Assembly (NCBI RefSeq): GCF_001050345.1
Contig: NZ_LFMW01000002.1
Location: forward strand, 62,001-126,000
DNA: 64,000 nt
Source of the DNA: Pseudomonas fildesensis
GTDB taxonomy: Bacteria; Pseudomonadota; Gammaproteobacteria; Pseudomonadales; Pseudomonadaceae
Direction of reading: 5' to 3'
Shown here: in pieces, positions 1-8,271 of the stretch
Position numbering within the stretch: position 1 is the stretch's first letter
Layout: every line of letters starts with the position of its first letter
Notes under the pieces: model-generated
The model's database searches: none
Seen by the model: only the letters and a program-made list of their open reading frames with translations
What the model was told of the DNA's origin: nothing
Program-made: the position numbers and the translations under genes

Positions 1-2
1 TT

Positions 3-38
3 ACGCTGGTCAAACCCTGGGCCGATGGCTATAACTAA
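3..38 (+). CDS. C-terminal fragment of an unidentified gene running in from the left edge
   Basis: The frame beginning at base 3 is open from the window edge and reads TLVKPWADGYN before a TAA stop at 36-38. The other two forward frames also end within about 50 bases, so this choice rests only on a plausible amino-acid composition. It could be the last codons of the gene upstream of the diguanylate cyclase. No function can be given. Confidence 0.25.
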   Translation, partial: TLVKPWADGYN

Positions 39-88
39 GACCTAGCCGAAGCGACACCCCCCGCATGCTGGCGTTGTGAGTGTTGTCT

Positions 89-2473
89 ATGTCGTTGCAA
101 GCCGTTCGCCCGAAAATACTAGGCTTTATCAGTGAGCAGGCGTCGGCTTGGCTGGTGGCATTGGTGGTGTTCTCGGCAGGCTGCGCCCTGACCGTAATCG
201 TCGCCTGGTCGGCTTCCGACCTCTATCAACAACAGGTGCGCCAGCGTTTCCAGCTGCTGGTGAACGAGCGATTTACCCGACTGCAAGAGCGTTTCGAGGA
301 CCAGGAGCAACGCCTGGGCAGCCTGCGGCGGTTCTTTGTCAATTCCAGTGAGGTGTCCCGCGAAGAGTTCGACGGCTTCGCCCAGCCATTGCTGTTGCGT
401 ACCCGTGCTTATGTCTGGGCGCCGCGGGTTTTTCGTGATCAGCGAAGCCAGTTTGAACAAGAGATGTCCCGCCAACGCGGTACGCCCTTCAGCATTCGTG
501 AGCTGAATCCGTCCGGCGAGTTGGCCCCGGCGGCTGAGCGCGATGAGTACGTGCCGGTGCTGTACAGCCAGACTCAGAGCCTGCTCGGTTCGCCCCTTGG
601 TTTTGACCTGCTGGCCCAGCCACTGCGGCGTTCGGTCGTTGAGCGTGCGCAAAGCAGCGGCAAACTTGCGGTGTCCCAACCCATGCAATTGGTGGGTGTG
701 GAGCCGGCCTATGCCACCGGGGTGTTGCTGGTTGCCCCGGTCACCCCCTTGACCGGGACTGAACCCCATGGCTTTGTAATGGCCGTGATCAGCATGCGCC
801 AATTGGTCGCTGAGGGCTTGCCAAAGCCGGACCGTGACAACCTGGTCATGCAGATCGTCGACACCTCCGACCAGCAAAAGCGCTTGCTGTACGAGTCCAG
901 TAATGCGCTGGCCAGCAGCGACCTCAGCGCTTCACGCCGCCTCACCCTGGGCGATCATGTCTACGCCCTGAGCCTGCGCCCGAGCCAGGTGTTCGATCAA
1001 ACCAACCACTCTTCTCTGGCTTCCATCCTGACCATGGGCGGGCTGCTCAGCCTGTTGCTCAGTGCGTTGCTCTATGTGCTGGTCAGCCAGCGCCAGCGCG
1101 CCTTGAAACTGGTGGAACAACGCACCGTGCAACTGCGCCAGCGCGAACAGGAACTGCGCGGCGCCCACGGCCAGTTGCGCAGTGTGCTGAATGCCGCCAC
1201 TCAGGTTGCGATCATTGCCACCGACCTGCGCGGCGTGATCAACACCTTCAACGCCGGTGCCGAGCAGATGCTTGGGTTCAAGGCCGAACAGGTTTTGAAT
1301 CGCTCGACCCTGGAAAGCCTACATGTTGCTGCCGAGCTGGAAGCGCGCGCCGCGAGTTTGAGCGTGACGTTGGGCAAACGTATCCCGCCGAGCCAGGCGA
1401 TGCTGGTGGAGAACCCGGACAGCCTGCACGAGGCCCGCGAATGGACCTTGATACGCCAGGATGGCAGCCAGTTGACGGTCAATATGCTGGGCACCGTGTT
1501 GCTCGATGACCATGGTTTGTGGGTGGGGCACCTCGCGATTTACCTGGATGTGACCGAGCAGAAACGCGCGTACGAGGCGCTGGCTGCAAGGGACCGCCTG
1601 CTGAAAAAACTCAGCGCCCATGTGCCCGGCGGGATTTTCCAGTTCACCCTGGAGCCTCACGATAACTGGCGCTTTATCTACGCCAGCGATGGCATGCGCG
1701 ATATTTATGAAATCGAGGTTGGGGTGTTGCAGCAGGATGCGAAAAAGGTCTTCGAACGCATCCATCCCTTGGACGCCGAGCGGGTTCGGGCGTCGATTCG
1801 GTTGTCGTCGCTGCAGTTGAGCCACTGGCGCGAAGAATACCGTGTGCAGCTGCCGCAGCGCGGTTTGCGCTGGATTCGTGGCGAGGCCACACCGGAAGAA
1901 CTACCGGGAGGCGGTACGCTGTGGCATGGCTATGTGTCGGATATTTCAGATCTCAAGCGCGTGGAAGAAGAGCTGCGCGCGCTGTCCATTACTGATTCGC
2001 TGACCGGTATCCACAACCGTCGGTACTTCCAGGATCGCCTCAAGGCCGAAATGGTGCGCCTCAACCGCACCTCGGGTGCGCTTTCGTTGATCATGCTCGA
2101 TATCGATCACTTCAAACGGATCAATGACAAGCATGGGCACGGGGTCGGCGACGGGGTATTGCAGGAGCTGTGCAGGCGCATCAGCCAGCGCCTGCGTCGC
2201 ACGGATGTGTTCTGCCGCCTGGGCGGAGAGGAGTTCATGGTGTTGTGCCCCAACACCGATGGTGCCCAGGCCTACAGTTTGGCGATGGACTTGTGGGCAT
2301 CGCTGCGCAGCGCGCCGATGGAGCCGGTGGGGGTTGTGACGGCGAGCTTCGGGGTGGCCAGTTGGCAGGTCGATGAAGGGATCGACGGGTTGCTGCTGAG
2401 GGCGGATTCGGCGGTGTATGTGGCCAAGCAGGCGGGCAGGGATCGGGTGGCGGTGGAGACGATACGGACTTGA
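89..2473 (+). CDS. membrane diguanylate cyclase with CHASE, PAS and GGDEF domains
   Basis: The protein (about 794 aa) should make cyclic di-GMP from two GTP in response to a periplasmic ligand. An N-terminal membrane helix (about residues 20-42) is followed by a CHASE-type sensor region and a second helix near residue 315. Two PAS/PAC-like segments then lead to a C-terminal GGDEF domain. The active-site loop is GGEEF. An RRTD motif sits five residues before it, which fits an intact allosteric inhibitory I-site (RxxD), so product feedback is likely. Start: ATG at 89 has GTGAG about 8 bases upstream, and an in-frame GTG at 80 is the alternative. No EAL domain follows, so it looks like a dedicated cyclase. 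It converges on dacB. The family is certain; the signal it senses is unknown. Confidence 0.9.
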   Translation: MSLQAVRPKILGFISEQASAWLVALVVFSAGCALTVIVAWSASDLYQQQVRQRFQLLVNERFTRLQERFEDQEQRLGSLRRFFVNSSEVSREEFDGFAQPLLLRTRAYVWAPRVFRDQRSQFEQEMSRQRGTPFSIRELNPSGELAPAAERDEYVPVLYSQTQSLLGSPLGFDLLAQPLRRSVVERAQSSGKLAVSQPMQLVGVEPAYATGVLLVAPVTPLTGTEPHGFVMAVISMRQLVAEGLPKPDRDNLVMQIVDTSDQQKRLLYESSNALASSDLSASRRLTLGDHVYALSLRPSQVFDQTNHSSLASILTMGGLLSLLLSALLYVLVSQRQRALKLVEQRTVQLRQREQELRGAHGQLRSVLNAATQVAIIATDLRGVINTFNAGAEQMLGFKAEQVLNRSTLESLHVAAELEARAASLSVTLGKRIPPSQAMLVENPDSLHEAREWTLIRQDGSQLTVNMLGTVLLDDHGLWVGHLAIYLDVTEQKRAYEALAARDRLLKKLSAHVPGGIFQFTLEPHDNWRFIYASDGMRDIYEIEVGVLQQDAKKVFERIHPLDAERVRASIRLSSLQLSHWREEYRVQLPQRGLRWIRGEATPEELPGGGTLWHGYVSDISDLKRVEEELRALSITDSLTGIHNRRYFQDRLKAEMVRLNRTSGALSLIMLDIDHFKRINDKHGHGVGDGVLQELCRRISQRLRRTDVFCRLGGEEFMVLCPNTDGAQAYSLAMDLWASLRSAPMEPVGVVTASFGVASWQVDEGIDGLLLRADSAVYVAKQAGRDRVAVETIRT

Positions 2474-2480
2474 GGGATGA

Positions 2481-2506
2481 CGCAGCCCCCCTACAGGGGG
2501 ACTGCG
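2481..2506. terminator. hairpin between convergent genes
   Basis: Left arm CGCAGCCCCCCT (2481-2492), a two-base loop, and right arm AGGGGGACTGCG form a 12-bp stem with one mismatch. It lies between the stop of the cyclase gene and the stop of dacB. There is no clear T-run, so it is only a possible shared terminator. Confidence 0.4.
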
Positions 2507-2513
2507 GTGTGTC

Positions 2514-3989
2514 CTAGAGGACGGGTGCCGCCGCCGCCAGCTTCGGCTGGCGATACAGGTCCAGCAGCACCTGGTCGAGCACCGACGAGGCGCCCCATGG
2601 CTTCGGATCGTTGAGGATCGCCACCACTACCCAGGTATTGCCATTGTTGTCGCGGCTGAACCCGGCGATCGCGCGCACGGTGTTCAAGGTACCGGTCTTG
2701 ACGTGAGCTTCGCCGCGCATGGCCGTGGTTTTCAGGCGTTTACGCATGGTGCCGTCGGTGCCGGCAATCGGCATCGAGCTGATGTATTCCGCCGCGTATG
2801 GGCTTCTCCAGGCGGCTTGCAACATGGTCGCCATCTCGCGGGCGCTGACCCGTTCGGCACGGGACAGGCCGGAGCCGTTCTCCATCACCAAGTGCGGCGC
2901 GGTAATGCCTTTTTTCGCCAGCCACTGGCGCACCACACGTTGCGCCGCCTTGGCATCGTCGCCGTCGGCATCGTTGCGGAACTGCGCGCCCAGGCTCAGG
3001 AACAGTTGCTGGGCCATGGTGTTGTTACTGTATTTGTTGATGTCGCGGATGATTTCCGCCAGGTCCGGCGAGAACGCGCGGGCCAGGACCTTGGCATCCT
3101 TGGGCACGGGCGCCTGAATATCGCGGCCCTGGATGCTGCCGCCCAGCTCCTGCCAGATCGCTCGAACGGCGCCGGCGGTGTAGGTGGCGTGGTCGAGCAG
3201 CGAGAGGTAGGTCTGCGAGCTGCAGCCATCACCCAACTGGCCGCTGACGGTCACCGTGACGCTGCCGTCGGCGGCGGTCACCGGGTTGTAGCGCACATCG
3301 CCAGTGCACTGCTTGGCGTTGGAGACCTTGACCTGGTTGTCGATGCGGATACTCGCAATCGGCGGCTCGACCGACACGATCACCCGTCCCGAATCGTTGC
3401 GGGTCACGAAGCGCAGGGCCTTGAGGTTGACCAGCAGGGCGTCGGGCTTGACCAGGAACGGCTTGTTCTCGTCATTGCCGTCGTCATTGAATTCAGGCAG
3501 TTGCGGCTGGATAAAGAAGCCACGGTCCAGCACCAGGTCGCCGGTGACTTGCTGCACACCGTTGGCGCGCAAGTCGCGCATCAACAGCCAGAGCTTTTCC
3601 ATGTTCAGCTTGGGGTCGCCGCCACCCTTGAGGTACAGGTTGCCGTGCAACACGCCACCGCTGAGGGTGCCGTCGGTGTAGAACTCGGTTTTCCACTGAT
3701 GGTTGGGGCCGAGCATTTCCAGGGCCGCGTAGGTGGTGACCAGCTTCATGGTGGAGGCCGGGTTTACCGAAACGTCGGCGTTGAACACGGTGGGTGTACC
3801 CGGGCCGTTCATCGGCAGCATCACCAGGGACAGCGCCGTGTTTTGCAGCTTGGCCTTCTGCAGTGCCTGCGCAACGTTGGGTGGCAAGGTGGTATTGATC
3901 GGGGCGGCAGTGGCGGAAAACGCCAGAGGCAAGAGAAAACCGGCAAGTAGCACTGAACGTAAAGAGTGGGAACGCAAAGATTTGATCAT
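2514..3989 (-). CDS. dacB: D-alanyl-D-alanine carboxypeptidase/endopeptidase (PBP4)
   Basis: A periplasmic penicillin-binding protein of class C type that trims and cleaves peptidoglycan cross-links (peptidase family S13). The 491-aa protein starts with a signal peptide (MIKSLRSH, then a hydrophobic stretch ending SATAA near residue 29). The three catalytic motifs are present: SxxK as STMK (Ser79, Lys82), SxN as SNN in INKYSNNTMAQQ, and KTG in HVKTGTLNT. The ATG at 3989 was chosen because it begins the signal peptide. The frame stays open to 4055, but that would put 22 extra residues before it. It is a single gene, convergent with the cyclase and divergent from yggL. Confidence 0.95.
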   Translation of the reverse strand: MIKSLRSHSLRSVLLAGFLLPLAFSATAAPINTTLPPNVAQALQKAKLQNTALSLVMLPMNGPGTPTVFNADVSVNPASTMKLVTTYAALEMLGPNHQWKTEFYTDGTLSGGVLHGNLYLKGGGDPKLNMEKLWLLMRDLRANGVQQVTGDLVLDRGFFIQPQLPEFNDDGNDENKPFLVKPDALLVNLKALRFVTRNDSGRVIVSVEPPIASIRIDNQVKVSNAKQCTGDVRYNPVTAADGSVTVTVSGQLGDGCSSQTYLSLLDHATYTAGAVRAIWQELGGSIQGRDIQAPVPKDAKVLARAFSPDLAEIIRDINKYSNNTMAQQLFLSLGAQFRNDADGDDAKAAQRVVRQWLAKKGITAPHLVMENGSGLSRAERVSAREMATMLQAAWRSPYAAEYISSMPIAGTDGTMRKRLKTTAMRGEAHVKTGTLNTVRAIAGFSRDNNGNTWVVVAILNDPKPWGASSVLDQVLLDLYRQPKLAAAAPVL

Positions 3990-4226
3990 AAAGAATAAAA
4001 CCCTACTGCTGAGGAGGGTGAAAAAGGCGAGGGGTATGTAAGAAAAATCCCTCAATGGTCATGAAAGTGTCGGCATTATGCCCCAAGGTGGCTCCACGTG
4101 TAGCTGAACGATAGCTGGAAATTGGCGTTTTTTTGCAGGCAACTTGCCGCCTGTCCCAGAGAGTCGGGCAATCGCGTGCTTAAACTGCTAAAGTGCCGCC
4201 CGATATTACTTATGAGGATTGTTCCA

Positions 4227-4571
4227 ATGGCGACTAACCGTTCCCAGCGTCTGCGCAAAAAACTGTGCGTTGATGAATTTCAAGAGCTGGGTTTCGAACT
4301 GAACCTGGACTTCAATGAAGGCCTGAGTGAAAAGGCTATCGACGCTTTCCTCGAAGCGTTCATTAAAGAAGCCATGGAAGCCAATGGTCTGGGCTATGTC
4401 GGCGGCGATGACTACGGTCTGGTTTGCTTGCAGAAGCGCGGCTCGGTATCCGAAGAGCAGCGTGCTGCTGTTGAAGCCTGGCTGAAAACCCGTTCCGAGC
4501 TGACCAAGGCTGAAGTCAGCCCGCTGCTGGACGTTTGGTATCCGGAAAAGCCGATCAACGCGGCTAAGTGA
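4227..4571 (+). CDS. yggL: YggL family protein (DUF469)
   Basis: A small acidic protein of 114 aa matching the YggL/DUF469 family by its opening MATNRSQRLRKKLCVDEFQ and its GYVGGDDYGLV core. Members are linked with the 50S ribosomal subunit in E. coli; the exact job is unclear. The ATG at 4227 follows a GAGG at 4214-4217, and the open frame extends upstream only into non-coding sequence. A strong intrinsic terminator follows within 10 bases, so it is a monocistronic unit. Confidence 0.9.
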   Translation: MATNRSQRLRKKLCVDEFQELGFELNLDFNEGLSEKAIDAFLEAFIKEAMEANGLGYVGGDDYGLVCLQKRGSVSEEQRAAVEAWLKTRSELTKAEVSPLLDVWYPEKPINAAK

Positions 4572-4576
4572 TACTG

Positions 4577-4610
4577 AAAAAAACGGCGACCCTCGGGTCG
4601 CCGTTTTTTT
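4577..4610. terminator. bidirectional intrinsic terminator
   Basis: A perfect stem (AAAACGGCGACCC, loop TC, GGGTCGCCGTTTT) flanked by an A-run on the left and a T-run on the right can serve both yggL (+) and the BenE-type gene (-), whose stop codon overlaps the T-run at 4609. Confidence 0.95.
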
Positions 4611-5799
4611 ATGCGTTGCGCCAGTTCAGGATCAGCAGCGTCAACACCCCCGCCACAATCCCCCAGAACGCCGACCCGATGGAGAACAACGTCAACCCCG
4701 ACGCTGTGACCATAAAGGTGATCAGCGCCGCTTCCCGTTCCTTCGGCTCATTCATGGCGATGCTCAGGCCATTGATGATCGAGCCAAACAACGCCAACGC
4801 CGCAATCGACAGCACCAGTTCCTTGGGCAAGGCTGCGAACAGTGCCGCCAAGGTCGCGCCGAACACCCCGGCAATCCCGTAGAACACACCGCACCACACA
4901 GCCGCCGTATAGCGCTTGTTACGGTCTTCGTGGGCATGCGGCCCGGTGCAGATTGCTGCACTGATCGCCGCCAGATTGATGCCGTGGGAGCCGAACGGCG
5001 CCAGCACCAGGGATGCCAGGCCGGTCGCGGTGATCAGCGGCGAAGCGGGCACGTTGTAGCCGTCGGCGCGCAGCACGGCGACGCCGGGCATATTCTGCGA
5101 GGTCATTGCCACCACGAACAGCGGGATGCCGATGCTGATGGTCGCGGCCAATGAGAAGTGCGGGGTGGTCCACACTGGCGTGGCCACTTCCAGGTGAAAG
5201 CCGCTGAAATCCAGCAGCCCCATCAGCCCCGACAGCAGGGTGCCGATCACCAGCGCGGCCAGTACCGCATAACGCGGCGACAGGCGCTTGATGATCAGGT
5301 AAGTGAAAAACATCCCCAGTACCAGGCTGGTGCGATGCTGCGCGGCGACGAAGATCTCGCTGCCGATCTTGAACAGAATCCCCGCCAGCAATGCTGCGGC
5401 CAGCGACGCGGGAATGCGCTTGACCAGCCTTTCAAAGCTGCCGGTCATCCCGCAGATCGTCACCAGCACCGCACAGGTGATGTAGGCGCCAATCGCTTCG
5501 CCATAACTCACGCCGCCCAGGCTTGTGATCAACAGCGCAGCGCCCGGGGTCGACCAGGCAATGGTGATCGGCGTGCGATAGCGCAAGGACAGGCCGATGC
5601 TGCACACCGCCATGCCGATGGAAATAGCCCAGATCCAGGATGAAATCTGCGCCGTGGTCAAGCCCGCAGCCTGGCCGGCCTGGAACATCAGCACCAGGGA
5701 GCTGGTGTAGCCGGTCATCATGGCGATGAAGCCGGCGACGACGGCTGACGCAGAGGTGTCGGCCAACGGGCGCAAGCGCGCTTGGGTGGCGTCGGTCAT
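4609..5799 (-). CDS. benE: BenE family benzoate/H+ symporter-type transporter
   Basis: A polytopic inner-membrane protein of 396 aa with about 10-12 hydrophobic segments. Its N-terminal signature (VVAGFIAMMTGYTSSLVLMFQA and a following GLTTAQISSWIWA) is that of BenE transporters. The family imports benzoate with protons. Here, however, there are no benzoate genes: the neighbours are a divergent GntR regulator and the xanthine dehydrogenase/guanine deaminase operon. BenE proteins share a fold with NCS2 purine transporters, so a purine or other heterocycle substrate is a reasonable inference. The start ATG at 5799 is preceded by AGGTG-like sequence. The family is sure; the substrate is not. Confidence 0.85.
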   Translation of the reverse strand: MTDATQARLRPLADTSASAVVAGFIAMMTGYTSSLVLMFQAGQAAGLTTAQISSWIWAISIGMAVCSIGLSLRYRTPITIAWSTPGAALLITSLGGVSYGEAIGAYITCAVLVTICGMTGSFERLVKRIPASLAAALLAGILFKIGSEIFVAAQHRTSLVLGMFFTYLIIKRLSPRYAVLAALVIGTLLSGLMGLLDFSGFHLEVATPVWTTPHFSLAATISIGIPLFVVAMTSQNMPGVAVLRADGYNVPASPLITATGLASLVLAPFGSHGINLAAISAAICTGPHAHEDRNKRYTAAVWCGVFYGIAGVFGATLAALFAALPKELVLSIAALALFGSIINGLSIAMNEPKEREAALITFMVTASGLTLFSIGSAFWGIVAGVLTLLILNWRNA

Positions 5800-5927
5800 G
5801 GGGAGGTGTTCCTTTTACCTGGGTGTTTGCCGGTGAAGGCGCGGATTCAAGCCTAAACTCAAACGTAACGACTCATTGCAATACAGCCGGGGCCGTAAAC
5901 AGCCGTACAGTGTGTTGGCGCATTGGG

Positions 5928-5937
5928 TTGTGTACAA
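5928..5937. promoter_or_regulatory. candidate GntR operator
   Basis: TTGTGTACAA is a near-perfect palindrome in the gap between the divergent BenE-type gene and the GntR regulator. It resembles the TTGTnTACAA sites bound by FCD-type GntR proteins. Assignment to the adjacent regulator is inference. Confidence 0.4.
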
Positions 5938-5976
5938 TGTGCCCTGTTTTTAGGTGATACTTGCCAGCGACCCGCT

Positions 5977-6011
5977 GTTGCCGTATTACCGTAAAGTTGC
6001 CGTATTACCGT
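5977..6011. repeat. two tandem copies of a 16-bp sequence, 19-bp period
   Basis: GTTGCCGTATTACCGT occurs at 5977-5992 and again at 5996-6011, identical in all 16 bases, just upstream of the GntR start. Spacing close to two helical turns would suit a pair of protein-binding sites on one DNA face. Confidence 0.8.
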
Positions 6012-6044
6012 TAATTCGCCGCCGTTCTCCAAACCCGAGTGCCC

Positions 6045-6809
6045 ATGAACGAACAGTTGCAACCTCTCAAGAAACAACCGCGAGCCGGCAAGGTCGGTCG
6101 CAGCGGAACCCAGGACGATATCGTCTATGCGCATATCTTCGAGGCGATCCTCGAACAACGCCTGGCGCCCGGTACCAAATTGAGTGAAGAGGCACTGGGC
6201 GAAATCTTCGGCGTCAGCCGCACCATCATTCGCCGCGCGCTGTCGCGCCTGGCCCATGAAGGCGTGGTGCTGCTGCGGCCCAATCGCGGTGCGGTTGTCG
6301 CCAGCCCAAGCGTTGAAGAAGCGCGTCAGGTGTTCCTGGCCCGGCGTCTGGTGGAGCGGGCGATTACCGAGTTGGCCGTGCAACATGCCACGGCCGAGCA
6401 ATTGAGCGAGTTGCGCCAGATGGTCAACGACGAGCGCGACAGCTTTTCGCGGGGTGACCGGGGTGCCGGTATCCGTCTCTCCGGCGAGTTCCACCTGAAG
6501 CTGGCCGAAGCGGCGAAAAACGCACCGTTGATCAGCTTCCAGCGCAGCCTGGTGTCCCAGACCTCGTTGATCATCGCCCAGTACGAAAGCGGCAACCGCT
6601 CGCATTGTTCCTACGATGAACACACCCAATTGATCGATGCGATCGAAGCACGGGACGCGGCGCTGGCGGTGAACCTGATGATGCATCATATGGATCACAT
6701 CGACAGCAAGCTCAACCTCGATGAGGAAAGCGCGTCGGATGATTTGCACGCGGTGTTCTCGCACTTGTTGCAGACCAAGAAGCCTGGGCGTTCTTCGGTC
6801 AAACTTTGA
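6045..6809 (+). CDS. GntR family regulator with FCD effector domain
   Basis: A 254-aa DNA-binding protein. A winged helix (about residues 25-95; recognition region EIFGVSRTIIRRALSRLAHEG) is followed by an all-helical FCD ligand domain with the histidines expected for metal-assisted ligand binding (EFHLKL and MMHHMDH). FCD regulators respond to small carboxylates or related metabolites. It is divergent from the BenE-type transporter gene and convergent with guaD, so it probably controls the transporter, the purine operon, or both. The ATG at 6045 was preferred to the in-frame GTG at 6039. The class is certain; the effector is unknown. Confidence 0.9.
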   Translation: MNEQLQPLKKQPRAGKVGRSGTQDDIVYAHIFEAILEQRLAPGTKLSEEALGEIFGVSRTIIRRALSRLAHEGVVLLRPNRGAVVASPSVEEARQVFLARRLVERAITELAVQHATAEQLSELRQMVNDERDSFSRGDRGAGIRLSGEFHLKLAEAAKNAPLISFQRSLVSQTSLIIAQYESGNRSHCSYDEHTQLIDAIEARDAALAVNLMMHHMDHIDSKLNLDEESASDDLHAVFSHLLQTKKPGRSSVKL

Positions 6810-6813
6810 ACCT

Positions 6814-6948
6814 GATCGTTCCCACGCGCAGCAAAGGAATGCATCCCGTGACGCTCCGCGTCACCATCGCGTAAAACCTGAGCCTTGCGCCAACAGCGGG
6901 ACGCGGAGCGTCCTGGGTGGCATTCCTTTGCTGCGCGTGGGAACGGTC
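6814..6948. repeat. long hairpin repeat, copy A (variant arms)
   Basis: The left arm (6814-6842) and right arm (6920-6948), 29 bases each, are complementary at 28 positions, the exception being a G-T wobble. Inner segments (GACGCTCCGCGTC and GACGCGGAGCGTC) pair as well. It is the same family as 9132-9238, 21133-21245, 31329-31482 and 39711-39817. In this copy the usual CACGCTCTGCGTGGG core is replaced by CACGCGCAGCAAAGG, with the matching change in the other arm. It sits between the convergent ends of the GntR gene and guaD. Confidence 0.9.
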
Positions 6949-6959
6949 AGGCTGCTAAA

Positions 6960-8264
6960 TCAGCGCTGGTGCACCAGCTGGCCCGCTGCATACGTCTGCA
7001 ACACCGTCCGGTCATCACCCAGCGTCATCAATACAAACAACGTCTCGGCAATGTTATTCGCCTGCTTCAAGCGATAGCTGAGCAGCGGCGTAGCGTTGTA
7101 ATCCAGCACCAAAAAGTCCGCATCCGTGCCCGGCTGCAACGTGCCGATCTTGTCCTCCAAACGCAGTGCCCGAGCGCCGCCAAGGGTGGCCAGGTACAAC
7201 GATTTGAACGGGCTCAACCGCGCACCCTGCAACTGCATGACCTTGTAGGCTTCGTTCAGGGTCTGCAACAACGAGAAGCTGGTGCCGCCGCCCACGTCGG
7301 TGCCCAGGCCCACGTTCAACTTGTGCTTCTCGGCCATCGGCAGGTTGAACAGCCCGCTGCCGAGGAACAGGTTCGACGTCGGGCAGAACGCCACCGCCGA
7401 GCCCGTCTCCGCCAACCGCGCGCACTCGTCATCACACAGGTGCACACCGTGGGCAAATACCGAGCGTTCGCCCAGCAGCTTGTAGTGGTCGTACACATCC
7501 AGGTAGCCGCTGCGCTCCGGGAACAACGCCTTCACCCATTCGACTTCCTGCTTGTTTTCACTGATGTGCGTCTGCATGTACAGGTCCGGGTATTCGCCCA
7601 GCAGTTGCCCGGCCAACGTCAATTGCTCCGGTGTGCTGGTCGGGGCGAAACGCGGGGTGACCGCATAGTGCAGGCGGCCTTTACCGTGCCAGCGCTCGAT
7701 CAGCGCCTTGCTTTCCTGGTAGCCGGATTCGGCTGTGTCGGTGAGGTAGTCCGGCGCGTTGCGGTCCATCATCACTTTGCCTGCGATCATGCGCAGGTCG
7801 AGTTTTTCGGCCGCTTCAAAAAACGCAGTCACTGACTGCGGATGCACGCTGCCGAACACCAGCGCGGTGGTGGTGCCGTTGCGCAGCAGTTCCTTGATGA
7901 AAATGTCCGCGACTTCCTCGGCGTGGGCCTTTTCGGCGAACTGGCTTTCGCACGGGAAGGTGTAAGTGTTGAGCCAGTCCAGCAACTGCTCGCCATACGC
8001 GCCGACCATGCCGGTTTGTGGCAGGTGGATATGGGTGTCGATCAGGCCGGGGGTGATCAACGCGTCCTGGTAATGGGTGACGTCGATATCGGCGGGCAAG
8101 GTCGGCAGCAGGTCACTGGCGTGGCCCAGCGCGCTGATCTGGCCGTTGTCGATCACCAGCAGGCCGTCTTCGAAATACTCGTAGGAGGCTTCGATGCCCA
8201 CTTCAGCGGGGTCGGCGATGCTGTGCAGGATGGCGGCACGGTAGGCTTTGCGAGTCAGAGGCAT
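6960..8264 (-). CDS. guaD: guanine deaminase
   Basis: Converts guanine to xanthine and ammonia, feeding the xanthine dehydrogenase encoded just upstream. The 434-aa cytosolic amidohydrolase has the metal-binding THIHLPQ (HxH) motif, HISE, the FAHGVHL histidine region and GLGTDVGGG with the catalytic aspartate, all in the usual order. The ATG at 8264 (MPLTRKAYRAAILHS) was chosen. The frame runs further upstream but would overlap xdhC. The start lies 7 bases after the xdhC stop, so it is the last gene of xdhA-xdhB-xdhC-guaD. Confidence 0.95.
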   Translation of the reverse strand: MPLTRKAYRAAILHSIADPAEVGIEASYEYFEDGLLVIDNGQISALGHASDLLPTLPADIDVTHYQDALITPGLIDTHIHLPQTGMVGAYGEQLLDWLNTYTFPCESQFAEKAHAEEVADIFIKELLRNGTTTALVFGSVHPQSVTAFFEAAEKLDLRMIAGKVMMDRNAPDYLTDTAESGYQESKALIERWHGKGRLHYAVTPRFAPTSTPEQLTLAGQLLGEYPDLYMQTHISENKQEVEWVKALFPERSGYLDVYDHYKLLGERSVFAHGVHLCDDECARLAETGSAVAFCPTSNLFLGSGLFNLPMAEKHKLNVGLGTDVGGGTSFSLLQTLNEAYKVMQLQGARLSPFKSLYLATLGGARALRLEDKIGTLQPGTDADFLVLDYNATPLLSYRLKQANNIAETLFVLMTLGDDRTVLQTYAAGQLVHQR

Positions 8265-8271
8265 GATGGTC

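Noticed and set aside
2703..3950. 415-codon + strand frame over dacB
   Set aside because: Antisense shadow; dacB has a signal peptide and three catalytic motifs.
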